Of a stretch of 64,000 nt of DNA, positions 37,364 through 45,527 are shown piece after piece. Location: the NCBI RefSeq assembly GCF_017355875.1, contig NZ_JAFEWC010000001.1:2356001-2420000 (forward strand), in the 5' to 3' direction. Within the stretch, counting starts at the first letter, position 1, and each line of letters starts with the position of its first letter. Position numbers and translations under genes: made by a program. The stretch is from Aridibaculum aurantiacum. GTDB taxonomy: Bacteria > Bacteroidota > Bacteroidia > Chitinophagales > Chitinophagaceae. The notes under the pieces were generated by a model that saw only the letters and a program-made list of their open reading frames with translations, was not told the origin of the DNA and made no database searches.

Positions 37364-37891
37364 ATGGCAGGTACATCACCTTTAGTAGGGATCATCATGG
37401 GCAGCGATAGCGATCTTTCTGTTATGCAAGCTGCTGCAGATGTAATGAAGCAGTTTGATATCTCTTTTGAATTGACCGTAGTATCGGCGCATCGTACGCC
37501 GCAGCGCATGGTGAAGTATGCGGAAACCGCTGCGCAACGAGGTTTGAAAGTTATCATTGCTGGTGCTGGTGGTGCCGCTCATTTACCTGGAATGGTAGCT
37601 GCTATAACTACTCTTCCTGTTATCGGTGTTCCTGTAAAATCCTCTAATAGTATTGATGGCTGGGATTCTATTCTGTCTATTCTTCAGATGCCAAATGGTG
37701 TACCTGTAGCTACTGTAGCACTGAATGCCGCTAAAAATGCAGGACTGCTGGCGGCACAAATTTTAGCTACAAGCAATGATGATCTAGCTACTAGAATGGC
37801 TGAATACAAACAACAAATGCAAACCCAGGTGGATGAAAAAATTGCTAAATTATCTGCTGATGGCTGGAGTAATTACTTCGACAGCTTGTAA
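37364..37891 (+). CDS. purE: N5-carboxyaminoimidazole ribonucleotide mutase, class I PurE
   Basis: Moves the carboxyl group from N5-CAIR to CAIR, right after PurK in purine synthesis. GIIMGSDSDLSVMQAA, SAHRTPQRM and AGAGGAAHLPGMVAA are the class I signatures; the His of SAHRTP is catalytic. Length is 175 residues. Having PurK nearby agrees with the class I (N5-CAIR) type. The last 59 bases overlap, in another frame, the start of the downstream lipoprotein gene. Confidence 0.97.
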   Translation: MAGTSPLVGIIMGSDSDLSVMQAAADVMKQFDISFELTVVSAHRTPQRMVKYAETAAQRGLKVIIAGAGGAAHLPGMVAAITTLPVIGVPVKSSNSIDGWDSILSILQMPNGVPVATVALNAAKNAGLLAAQILATSNDDLATRMAEYKQQMQTQVDEKIAKLSADGWSNYFDSL

Positions 37892-38774
37892 TGATGGAGC
37901 AATAAAACTTCTTCATTCTGCCACCCTAGATTTTCCTTCTGGCTCTTCTTTGGAGATTCACAATCAACAGTTGATCCTAATTGGTGACGATGCTTCCAGC
38001 ATCCTACTCCTCGACAAGCAGTACAACCGCATTGACAGTCTGAGCATCGATACTTCTCATGTGGTGCGACTGGCAAAAAACATTAAACATGATTACGAAG
38101 CATCTGCCATCATACCATATAATGGTGTTGCTACTCTTATATGCTTCGGTTCTGGTTCCACCGATAAAAGAAAATCTGGCTTACTTATTCCACTGCCTGC
38201 TTCCGGCCAGTCGGTGCTGGAGGTGAAAGACCTTGCTGCTGTTTTTTCTGCCATAGAAAAAGCGGGGATCAAAGAAATAAATATAGAAGGTGCAGCCACT
38301 ATAAATGACAAACTTGTACTGGTGAACAGGGCCAATCAACAGCAAACCCAGAACACCTTTATTATGCTTCCTGTAGCGGCAGTTCATGATACCGCAACAC
38401 TCCATGTGCAGACCTGCAACATTCAGCTTCCTGCCAGTGAACTAATTGCAGGCATTTCCGGCCTGGCCTATTTAGCGGAAAAAGACATACTAATTTTTAC
38501 TGCCTCTACAGAAGAAACCACCAATGCTTTTGATGATGGCGCTATTGGCGACAGTTACATTGGGATGATCAATAATGCTTCGTCAGCTTTACAATCAGGG
38601 CAGGTAAACGTAACTACATGGCATCAGTTACCTGCTGTTTCACCCCAGTTCGATGGGCAAAAAATTGAATCAATTGCAATAGAAAGTGTGAAAGGAGATA
38701 AAGTGATAGCACACCTTGTTGCTGATAATGATAAAGGCAATTCTGTTTTATTTAGAATAGCCATAGATTTATAA
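37833..38774 (+). CDS. Lipoprotein of unknown function, overlapping purE
   Basis: A 313-residue exported protein. Its N-terminus reads as a lipoprotein signal (KKLLNYLLMAGVITSTAC with Cys 19), encoded out of frame within the last 59 bases of purE. The rest is beta-rich with repeats of the kind HNQQLILIGDDASSILLLDKQYNRIDSL, suggesting a propeller-like fold; I do not recognise a named family. No later ATG keeps the signal peptide except one at 37860. The rhodanese gene begins 2 bases after its stop, so the two form a unit with purK-purE. Confidence 0.75.
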   Translation: MKKLLNYLLMAGVITSTACNDGAIKLLHSATLDFPSGSSLEIHNQQLILIGDDASSILLLDKQYNRIDSLSIDTSHVVRLAKNIKHDYEASAIIPYNGVATLICFGSGSTDKRKSGLLIPLPASGQSVLEVKDLAAVFSAIEKAGIKEINIEGAATINDKLVLVNRANQQQTQNTFIMLPVAAVHDTATLHVQTCNIQLPASELIAGISGLAYLAEKDILIFTASTEETTNAFDDGAIGDSYIGMINNASSALQSGQVNVTTWHQLPAVSPQFDGQKIESIAIESVKGDKVIAHLVADNDKGNSVLFRIAIDL

Positions 38775-38776
38775 CC

Positions 38777-39307
38777 ATGAAGAAGTGGATCATCATTCCT
38801 GCTGTGGTATTGGCAGCCTTTCTTGCAGTTGGCTATACATGGTTCAGGCAACAGCAACATTCAGGTAAGGTAGAAGAAAAGGCTTTTGATGTCATCCTGC
38901 AAAACCTATTGCAGCACCAGGTAAACGAACTTTCGGTACAGCAACTAGATTCAAATTATGCTCGTTACATCATCCTGGACTCGAGGACTCAAGCAGAATT
39001 TGAGGTAAGCCATTTGCCTGGTGCCATTTGGATAGGAACTGAAAAAGACGAACAAATAAAACAGGTGCAAAGACTGCCAATAGACCAACCGGTGGTAGTG
39101 TATTGTTCAATAGGAATGAGAAGCGAAAAAGCAGCCATGCATCTACAAGAAACAGGTTTTGCTAATGTAAGCAACTTGTATGGGGGCATCTTCGAGTGGA
39201 TCAACCAACAGAAGAGTTTGGTGAACGCAAAAGGCGCTACCAAAGATATTCATGGTTATAACCTGGTGTGGGCAAAATGGATCAGGAATGGTGAAGTGAT
39301 CTTATGA
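38777..39307 (+). CDS. Membrane-anchored rhodanese-domain protein
   Basis: A 176-residue protein with an N-terminal membrane anchor (WIIIPAVVLAAFLAVGYTWF) and one rhodanese domain (about 50-150). The active-site loop is C110-SIGMRS, the six-residue loop of sulfurtransferases. ILDSRTQAEFEVSHLPGAIWIG is the upstream CH2A motif. Rhodaneses move sulfane sulfur; the acceptor is not predictable. It lies 2 bases behind the lipoprotein gene. No strong terminator follows. Confidence 0.9.
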   Translation: MKKWIIIPAVVLAAFLAVGYTWFRQQQHSGKVEEKAFDVILQNLLQHQVNELSVQQLDSNYARYIILDSRTQAEFEVSHLPGAIWIGTEKDEQIKQVQRLPIDQPVVVYCSIGMRSEKAAMHLQETGFANVSNLYGGIFEWINQQKSLVNAKGATKDIHGYNLVWAKWIRNGEVIL

Positions 39308-39344
39308 CCTAATAGCTGCTCTACAACTACTAGCACACCAGCTT

Positions 39345-40940
39345 CTACAACTTTAAAATAGCAAACTTCTGATCTAAAGCCAGTGAAACTTTATACAACT
39401 TCTCTATCCAATTCTTCCCAAAATTTGCATAAAACAAACTAAAGTTATCAACCCGCTCCTGCAGACCATTTTTAGGAAATAATTGGTCACGTAGTTTTTG
39501 CACTTGCCTTTGCTCTGCAGCATATTTACGCTTTTCAGCCCGCAGCATTTTCTTTTCCAGTTCATTCAAATGCTTCAGGTGACGTGTGCGTAAAGCTTCT
39601 ACATGCTCTTTAAGTGTACCATCAATGGTAGAAGAAGCAACCGCCACTTTATCATAAACTGTTTCAATTGCGTCTATTTCTTCTTCCAGCGACAGCTTTA
39701 CACCATTATGTTTTTTTATAAGCGTATGAACTAGTTGATCTGTAGAAGCAAACAATTCATCTATCTCAAAACCCAGTTTACCTGATGCCTGCAGTTGTTG
39801 CTCATTTACCATCATGAAAGAATTTCGCAATACCAGCACAGGAAAAGGAACAGCACATGCATTAAAAACTTCTTTTAACTCCATCCAATAAGCCAGCTCT
39901 CCACCACCACCAATAAATGCAATATTGGGCAGGATCATTTCCTGGAAGACGCCGCGCAATATAACATTGGCGCTGAACCGCTCAGGATGTTCATCTACTT
40001 CCTGTAACAATTCTGCTTCTTTCCAGTTTTTCTGAAGATTTACAACAACATATTCCTCCCCTGCCTTTTCTATTCTTTCGCGTTTATCTTCTATCAAGTA
40101 AAACAAATTGATAGGTCGTCCGCCAGCCTGCACTTTGTAATGCTGAGAAAGCGCTTCGCATGTTTGCTGAACCAGCGGATATGAAAACTGTTCAAGCAGT
40201 TCGCGCTTTACAACCTGGTTGAAAGGTTGTTTCAATGCTGCGTTATCTGGAATGAGCACCAGCAGGCCATAGGAAGCAAACAGTGCATTTACCAGTTCCA
40301 GCGTACACTGCTGTATAGAAGAACCTAATGTATAAGAACGTTTGAATAGATCCACTAGTTCCTGCCCATAAGGATGAATAAGTAGTTGTCCTTCCATTTC
40401 ACTGATAAGGGAAATGAATGCTTTATCAACTTTCATCCTGCCAACAGCACCTGTTTGAGCTGTATTCCACTTATAGTTTTTGCCATCGATGGTGATGTGT
40501 CCTAACTCATCAAGATCTGCATCCTCGCTGCCCATATAATAAACCGGAACAAAATTATAAGCAGGCAGCTGTTGCCTTAGCTCATCAGCCAGTTTTATGG
40601 CATGCAGAATTTTGTAAATAAAGTATAGGTGGCCGGTAAAAATATTGGGCTGATGTGCCGTGCAAATAGTAAAAGTGTTATCCAGTAGCAACTCATCCAG
40701 GTATTGCTGCTGAAGAGCAGATAAATCAATGGAGGCATACTGAGCCCGAAGCTGGTCTACCAAAAGCTGCCTGTCTGTTATGTATGACCTGCGATCTTCA
40801 ATTGCCGCTTTTATTCCTTCTAAAGTAGGTGCGTGAGTATAGAAAGGCTTGAGTTTTTCATCCTGCGCCAGGTAATCTGTTACTATGGTAGAGAATGAGC
40901 CGGTCTGTTGGTAAGGCAGGTAAATACAATTGGTTTCCAT
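39345..40940 (-). CDS. bshC: Bacillithiol synthase BshC (cysteine-adding enzyme)
   Basis: Last step of bacillithiol synthesis: addition of cysteine to glucosaminyl malate. The 531-residue length and family segments match BshC: an N-terminal YLPYQQTGSFS, CTAHQPNIFTGHLYFIYKI, PVYYMGSEDADLDELGHI, IGGGGELAYWMELK and PVLVLRNSFMM. A long coiled coil (about 430-505) lies near the C-terminus. bshA and bshB are not in the window. Bacillithiol serves as the main low-molecular-weight thiol in organisms with this gene. Confidence 0.95.
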   Translation of the reverse strand: METNCIYLPYQQTGSFSTIVTDYLAQDEKLKPFYTHAPTLEGIKAAIEDRRSYITDRQLLVDQLRAQYASIDLSALQQQYLDELLLDNTFTICTAHQPNIFTGHLYFIYKILHAIKLADELRQQLPAYNFVPVYYMGSEDADLDELGHITIDGKNYKWNTAQTGAVGRMKVDKAFISLISEMEGQLLIHPYGQELVDLFKRSYTLGSSIQQCTLELVNALFASYGLLVLIPDNAALKQPFNQVVKRELLEQFSYPLVQQTCEALSQHYKVQAGGRPINLFYLIEDKRERIEKAGEEYVVVNLQKNWKEAELLQEVDEHPERFSANVILRGVFQEMILPNIAFIGGGGELAYWMELKEVFNACAVPFPVLVLRNSFMMVNEQQLQASGKLGFEIDELFASTDQLVHTLIKKHNGVKLSLEEEIDAIETVYDKVAVASSTIDGTLKEHVEALRTRHLKHLNELEKKMLRAEKRKYAAEQRQVQKLRDQLFPKNGLQERVDNFSLFYANFGKNWIEKLYKVSLALDQKFAILKL

Positions 40941-41077
40941 GCGAGGTGCAAGTTAGGTAAAACCAAGGTTTGTGCAGGCAGGCGTGCTGAACCCAGTAGC
41001 CGATGAGAAGGAATTTCTTTTTCAATGATCTTACTGTCAGCAGCAAGATTTACATTCACTGGCAGAAATATTAAAAT

Positions 41078-41596
41078 ATGAAGCCAACTTTTATCTTGAT
41101 AATTCTGATAGCCTTTTCAAGTACTCTACTCGCTCAAAAACATGAAACCAATATTACACTTGGGCCACTTGTGTCTGTACCCACTTACGTCTTACTAAAT
41201 AAGCAGTGGAAAACTGGCTTTGGCATGGAGGCTATGGCTCAATACAATTTCACAAACAGATCTGTGCTTTTGCTGCAAACCAGTTTTGCCAGCCATGGAT
41301 TGAAGAATGCTCCAGGCCAGCATTCAGGCACGAAGCAAAACATCAATATTTTCTCATTTCGCGGAGGCTACAAATACGTCTTTGGCAGTTCCGGATGGTA
41401 TGTAAATGGTTCAGCAGGTCCGGAATATAAAACAGCCAGCAACGTAGAATTTTCTTATCTAATTGGTGCAGGAAAACGAATAAATCTTACAGAGGATTAC
41501 TTCGTTGATGCTGGAGTAGACTACATCAGTGGCGGTACCAATGTGCGGTTAAACTTTAAGGCGCTGTTTAGCATTTGGCGCAACCGCAAAAGCTAG
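41078..41596 (+). CDS. Small secreted beta-barrel-like protein, unknown
   Basis: A 172-residue exported protein with a signal peptide (KPTFILIILIAFSSTLLAQ). The mature part shows alternating amphipathic strands with aromatic ends (MEAMAQYNFTNRSVLLLQTSFAS, FSFRGGYKYVFG, WYVNGSAGPEYK) and a final LNFKALFSIWR strand, like small outer-membrane barrels. I do not recognise a family. It has its own start at ATG 41078 in a short gap after bshC, which is divergent. Function unknown. Confidence 0.65.
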   Translation: MKPTFILIILIAFSSTLLAQKHETNITLGPLVSVPTYVLLNKQWKTGFGMEAMAQYNFTNRSVLLLQTSFASHGLKNAPGQHSGTKQNINIFSFRGGYKYVFGSSGWYVNGSAGPEYKTASNVEFSYLIGAGKRINLTEDYFVDAGVDYISGGTNVRLNFKALFSIWRNRKS

Positions 41597-41627
41597 TTTC
41601 TAAAATAATAGGCAGAAACAAAATCCT

Positions 41628-41672
41628 AAGAAAGAAAACCTGGAGACAGAACTTCTACTCCATCTCCAGGTT
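41628..41672 (-). terminator. Terminator of the phosphohexomutase gene
   Basis: AACCTGGAGA (41637-41646) pairs with TCTCCAGGTT (41663-41672) around a 16-base loop; a T-rich run follows on the minus strand. Confidence 0.75.
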
Positions 41673-41679
41673 ATAAAAA

Positions 41680-43407
41680 TTACTTCAACTTCATATCTGT
41701 GATGATTGCCTGGATCTTGGCATCCAGTTCCTGTTCTACTTCAGCAAATTTATCAGCACTTTCCAGCGGAGCATTCACACTGAAATAAAATTTGATTTTT
41801 GGCTCGGTACCACTCGGCCTTGCACTTACCTTAGACCCGTCTTCCAGTACAAACTGCAGTACATTACTCTTTGGTAAAGCAATATCAGACACCTCTCCTA
41901 CCTGCAGGTTGCGCGCTACCTGCTCCTGGTAATCAAGCAGGCGAACCACAGGCGAACCATTAATGGTAGTCGGAGGATTATCACGGTAGCTCTTCATCAT
42001 CTCAGCTATTTCTTCTGCACCGCGCATACCTTTTTTAGTTATGCTTATCAATCCCTCTTTGAAAGCTCCGTATTGTACGTACAGGTCAATCATTTTTTCG
42101 TACAAGCTGCGACCTTTATCCTTTTCAAAAGCAGCCATTTCACAAAGCATAGCTACAGCAGAAATTGCATCTTTATCTCTTATCTTATCACCTATCATCA
42201 GGCCATAGCTTTCCTCACCTCCTACTATGTAATTCTCTTCACCCAGCTTGGACTCTATCAATTCAGCTATCCATTTGAAACCGGTAAGCACATTATAACA
42301 CTTCACCTCGTTTTCTGCTGCTATACGGTCAATCATTTCGGTGGTAACAATTGTTTTAACCACCATATCGTTTGGTTCCGCTATTCCTTTTGTTTTGCGC
42401 GCCTCAATCATGTAATTGAAAGCAAGCACAGCAGTCTGGTTACCATTCATCAGTACCCAGTTTCCATTGGTATCTTTTACACCAATACCTACGCGGTCAC
42501 TATCCGGGTCAGTTCCCAGCAGTATGTCTGCATCCAGTTCTTTTGCTTTCTGCAAGCCAATGTTCATCGCCTCGCTTTCCTCTGGATTTGGATAAACAAC
42601 TGTTGGGAAATTACCATCTACCACAGCCTGTTCTTCCACTACATGCACATTGGTGAAACCAAAACGCTGTAGTATTTCCGGCACCAGCGTTATACCGGTA
42701 CCATGTATAGATGTGTAAACGATCTTCAGGTCTTTCTGCCGCTCAATTACATCAGGATAAATGCTCAGGCTTTTCACCATTTCCAAGTAAGCATCATCCA
42801 TTCCTTTGCCCAAAATACTGATGTTGCTTTCGCCGCCAGTCCAGTTCACTTCATCCACACTGGTTATCGCTTCTACCTCGGTGATCACGTTCTTATCGTG
42901 AGGTGGCACCAACTGGCCACCATTATTCCAGTACGCTTTATAACCATTATATTCTTTGGGGTTGTGCGATGCAGTAAGCACTACACCTGCCTGGCAACCC
43001 AAATGTCGAATAGTGAAAGAAAGCTCCGGCGTAGGACGCAGGTCTTCAAACAGGTACACTTTGATATTATTAGCAGCAAATACATTAGCAGTCGTTTCAG
43101 CAAAAAACCTGCTGTTGTTGCGGCAGTCATGTGCTATAGCAACTTTAATCTCTACTTCGCCATAAACCTTTTTCAGGTAATTGCTAAAGCCTTGCGTGGC
43201 CATGCCCACTGTGTATTTATTCATACGGTTGGTACCCACACCCATCAACCCGCGCAGACCACCCGTACCAAATTCAAGGCTACGGTAAAAAGCATCAGCC
43301 AATTCATCAGGATTATCCTGTTGTAGCTTTTTGATTTCCGCCTTTACAGTTTCGTCATAGTTCCCGTTCAACCATACATTTACTTTGTCCAATATAGCAG
43401 CGTCCAT
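41680..43407 (-). CDS. Alpha-D-phosphohexomutase (phosphoglucomutase/phosphomannomutase type)
   Basis: Interconverts hexose 1- and 6-phosphates. The phosphoserine loop is TASHNPKEYNGYK, the metal loop GTDPDSDRVGIG, the sugar loop GGEESYG and the phosphate loop RPSGTEPKIKFYF. The 575-residue length is that of the long bacterial PGM/PMM type found in Firmicutes and Bacteroidota. Glucose versus mannose preference cannot be told from these motifs. ATG 43407 is preferred over TTG 43416. It links glycolysis to nucleotide-sugar synthesis. Confidence 0.94.
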   Translation of the reverse strand: MDAAILDKVNVWLNGNYDETVKAEIKKLQQDNPDELADAFYRSLEFGTGGLRGLMGVGTNRMNKYTVGMATQGFSNYLKKVYGEVEIKVAIAHDCRNNSRFFAETTANVFAANNIKVYLFEDLRPTPELSFTIRHLGCQAGVVLTASHNPKEYNGYKAYWNNGGQLVPPHDKNVITEVEAITSVDEVNWTGGESNISILGKGMDDAYLEMVKSLSIYPDVIERQKDLKIVYTSIHGTGITLVPEILQRFGFTNVHVVEEQAVVDGNFPTVVYPNPEESEAMNIGLQKAKELDADILLGTDPDSDRVGIGVKDTNGNWVLMNGNQTAVLAFNYMIEARKTKGIAEPNDMVVKTIVTTEMIDRIAAENEVKCYNVLTGFKWIAELIESKLGEENYIVGGEESYGLMIGDKIRDKDAISAVAMLCEMAAFEKDKGRSLYEKMIDLYVQYGAFKEGLISITKKGMRGAEEIAEMMKSYRDNPPTTINGSPVVRLLDYQEQVARNLQVGEVSDIALPKSNVLQFVLEDGSKVSARPSGTEPKIKFYFSVNAPLESADKFAEVEQELDAKIQAIITDMKLK

Positions 43408-43733
43408 AATGTTCAATTTTGGTTTATTCTGTTAGTAATTATTGTACCAGCATTGTAACTCCGGTTTTACATCGTTGCTACGCTCAGTTCATCGGCAACT
43501 GGCACATCGGCTGTTTTTGCAGTGTGGCAAATTAAACGATAAACTGTTACTTCGGCACTTAGATGTAGAGAATTATTTGTATCTGAAACATTTACAGCAG
43601 GCACATACCTTTTTGCTTTTCGTGTCCTCTTTCCTTTACATAAAAACTATAAAGCCTAACTCTTCTGCCACAAAACCTCCAGTCTTAAACTTTAAAGAAT
43701 TTAATTGCTGATAAATAATGAAATTCGCGCCCT
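43408..43733. other. Divergent region between phosphohexomutase and the processing protease
   Basis: No gene supported in these 326 bases. A minus-strand TTAATTTGCCAC near 43528 resembles the sequence upstream of the HU/SPOR gene at about 2330 and may be a spacing variant of the -7 box. A TTAAACTTTAAAG stretch near 43685 recalls the low-complexity islands. Confidence 0.5.
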
Positions 43734-45341
43734 ATGCAAGAGAGAAATAATAGGATGGGCAACAGGAAGTTACAGGTTTGGTTGCCTTTGTTGTTTTCGT
43801 TGGTCATGGTGCTTGGAATGATCGTTGGTTTTAAATTGCGTGAGAACACTGCTGTTCCGGGTTTTTTCAAAGTGATCAATCGCAATACATTCCAGGAAGT
43901 ACTCGACCTGGTAGATATGAAATATGTAGACCCTATCGGTCTAGACTCTTTAAGTAATAAATCAATCCAGAACCTTCTTCACCAACTCGATCCGCATTCT
44001 GTTTACATTCCTGCCAGCGACCTTACGCTGGCCAATGATGAATTGCGCGGCAACTTTAGTGGCATAGGTGTTGAGTTCCAAATATTTCACGACACTGTCA
44101 ATGTTTTAAATGTACTTCCTGGTGGTCCTTCTGAAAAAGCCGGTCTGCTAATGGGCGACAAAGTGATCCGCATCAACGACAGCATACAGATTGCTGGCGT
44201 GAACATGAAAAGCGAAGACATTAGAAAATTACTAAGGGGCGGCAAAGGAACTCCTGTAAAGGTAAACGTGCTCCGCGATGGTAAACCTGTAAGCGTTGTT
44301 ATAGAACGTGGCACCATAGCCATTCCTTCTGTAGATGCTGCATACATGATAGATCAGCAAACCGGTTTTATACATATCAACAAATTTGCTGAAAGCACCT
44401 ACCGCGAGTTCATGATGTCACTGGAAAAACTGCAGGCGCAAAAGATGACAAGGCTCGTTTTAGACCTTCGTGGAAATGGTGGCGGTTTATTAGCACAGGC
44501 CGTAAACATTGCAGACGAATTTTTAGATGAGAATAAACTGATCGTTTATACAGAAGGTGCCCATGTACCTAAATATGAATACAGGTGTAAACGCGATGGT
44601 TTGTTCGAGAAAGGACAACTGGTAGTTTTGGTAGATGAAAGCTCGGCCAGCGCCAGCGAGGTTTTGAGTGGAGCACTACAGGATTGGGACAGGGCAACTA
44701 TTGTTGGGCGTCGCAGCTTTGGAAAAGGATTGGTACAAGAACAATTTGGATTAAGCAATGGTTCCGCTTTACGCCTCACCGTTGCCCGCTACTTTACCCC
44801 GCTTGGCCGCAACATTCAGAAGTCATATAAAGAAGGATACGAGAAATATGAAGAAGAAGTAACCTCCCGCATTCAAAATGGCGAGGTGTTGAAAGGCGAC
44901 ACTACCCGCAGGTCAGGTCCGGCTTATAAAACACCAGGCGGAAGAATAGTATACGGTGGTGGTGGCATAACACCTGATGTGTACGTGCCTTTAGATACAA
45001 CCAGTATGGGTGACGAAACTGTAAAACTCTACCTGAAAGGCACACTCAGCAATTTTATCTATACCTATTATATACAACACAAGCCTGAACTTACCAATTA
45101 CCAAAAAGCAAATGACCTGGCTGAAGCTTTTCGTGCAGGTGATAACGAATGGGAAGCACTGAAGAACTTTGCAGCAAAAGATACCATCAACCTTGCTAAA
45201 GTAAGCGCTAAAGACAAAGCCGATATTTTGAAGCGCATCCCGGGTTTACTGGCCAGGCAAATGTGGCGCCAGGAAGGCTACTACCAGGTAATGAACCGAA
45301 CAGATGATTTTGTAAAAAAGGCAATGGAGGTGATGAAGTAA
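43734..45341 (+). CDS. ctpA: C-terminal processing protease, family S41, membrane-anchored
   Basis: A serine/lysine-dyad protease that trims or degrades exported proteins from their C-termini. An N-terminal membrane segment (VWLPLLFSLVMVLGMIVGF) anchors it. A PDZ domain (about 95-190) has LPGGPSEKAGLLMGDKVIRI. The catalytic Ser near residue 305 lies in DESSASASEVL, and the Lys in GRRSFGKGLVQ. A C-terminal ~150-residue extension follows. The chosen ATG is 43734; ATG 43755 is also possible. Length (535) matches Bacteroidota homologues. Confidence 0.94.
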   Translation: MQERNNRMGNRKLQVWLPLLFSLVMVLGMIVGFKLRENTAVPGFFKVINRNTFQEVLDLVDMKYVDPIGLDSLSNKSIQNLLHQLDPHSVYIPASDLTLANDELRGNFSGIGVEFQIFHDTVNVLNVLPGGPSEKAGLLMGDKVIRINDSIQIAGVNMKSEDIRKLLRGGKGTPVKVNVLRDGKPVSVVIERGTIAIPSVDAAYMIDQQTGFIHINKFAESTYREFMMSLEKLQAQKMTRLVLDLRGNGGGLLAQAVNIADEFLDENKLIVYTEGAHVPKYEYRCKRDGLFEKGQLVVLVDESSASASEVLSGALQDWDRATIVGRRSFGKGLVQEQFGLSNGSALRLTVARYFTPLGRNIQKSYKEGYEKYEEEVTSRIQNGEVLKGDTTRRSGPAYKTPGGRIVYGGGGITPDVYVPLDTTSMGDETVKLYLKGTLSNFIYTYYIQHKPELTNYQKANDLAEAFRAGDNEWEALKNFAAKDTINLAKVSAKDKADILKRIPGLLARQMWRQEGYYQVMNRTDDFVKKAMEVMK

Positions 45342-45361
45342 GGCGTGAGGGATAACACTTG

Positions 45362-45480
45362 AGGCATTAGATGAAACTGGTGAGACGTGAATGGTGAGTG
45401 GTGAGCAGGTACGGGTAAATATTAAACTTTGCAGTGAAACTTTAAACTTTAAACACCAAACCTTAAACATCAAACCTCCT
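45362..45480. repeat. Low-complexity repeat island upstream of the PLP synthase
   Basis: It begins with a ~7-base GTGA periodicity (GTGAATG GTGAGTG GTGAGCA near 45386-45408) and continues with TTTAAACTTTAAACACC and one AAACATCAAAC at 45465-45475, the same unit as in the purK-purE gap. Confidence 0.7.
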
Positions 45481-45496
45481 CCCTCTCCTATTTCCT

Positions 45497-45504
45497 TACC
45501 TTTG
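45497..45504 (+). promoter_or_regulatory. Bacteroidota -7 box TACCTTTG for the PLP synthase
   Basis: Exact TAnnTTTG followed by GCCGC, 23 bases before ATG 45528 and just after the repeat island. Confidence 0.7.
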
Positions 45505-45527
45505 GCCGCTAAATAAAAAGCTTGCTT

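Noticed and set aside
42073-43326. Two long antisense reading frames (about 199 and 207 codons) opposite the phosphohexomutase gene
   Set aside because: The strand below encodes a well-conserved enzyme over the same region; the antisense products have no signature, and long open frames opposite such genes are common here.
43442-43711. An 89-codon frame in the gap before the processing protease
   Set aside because: Composition is unlike neighbouring genes, with no start signal, promoter or homology; the gap looks regulatory.
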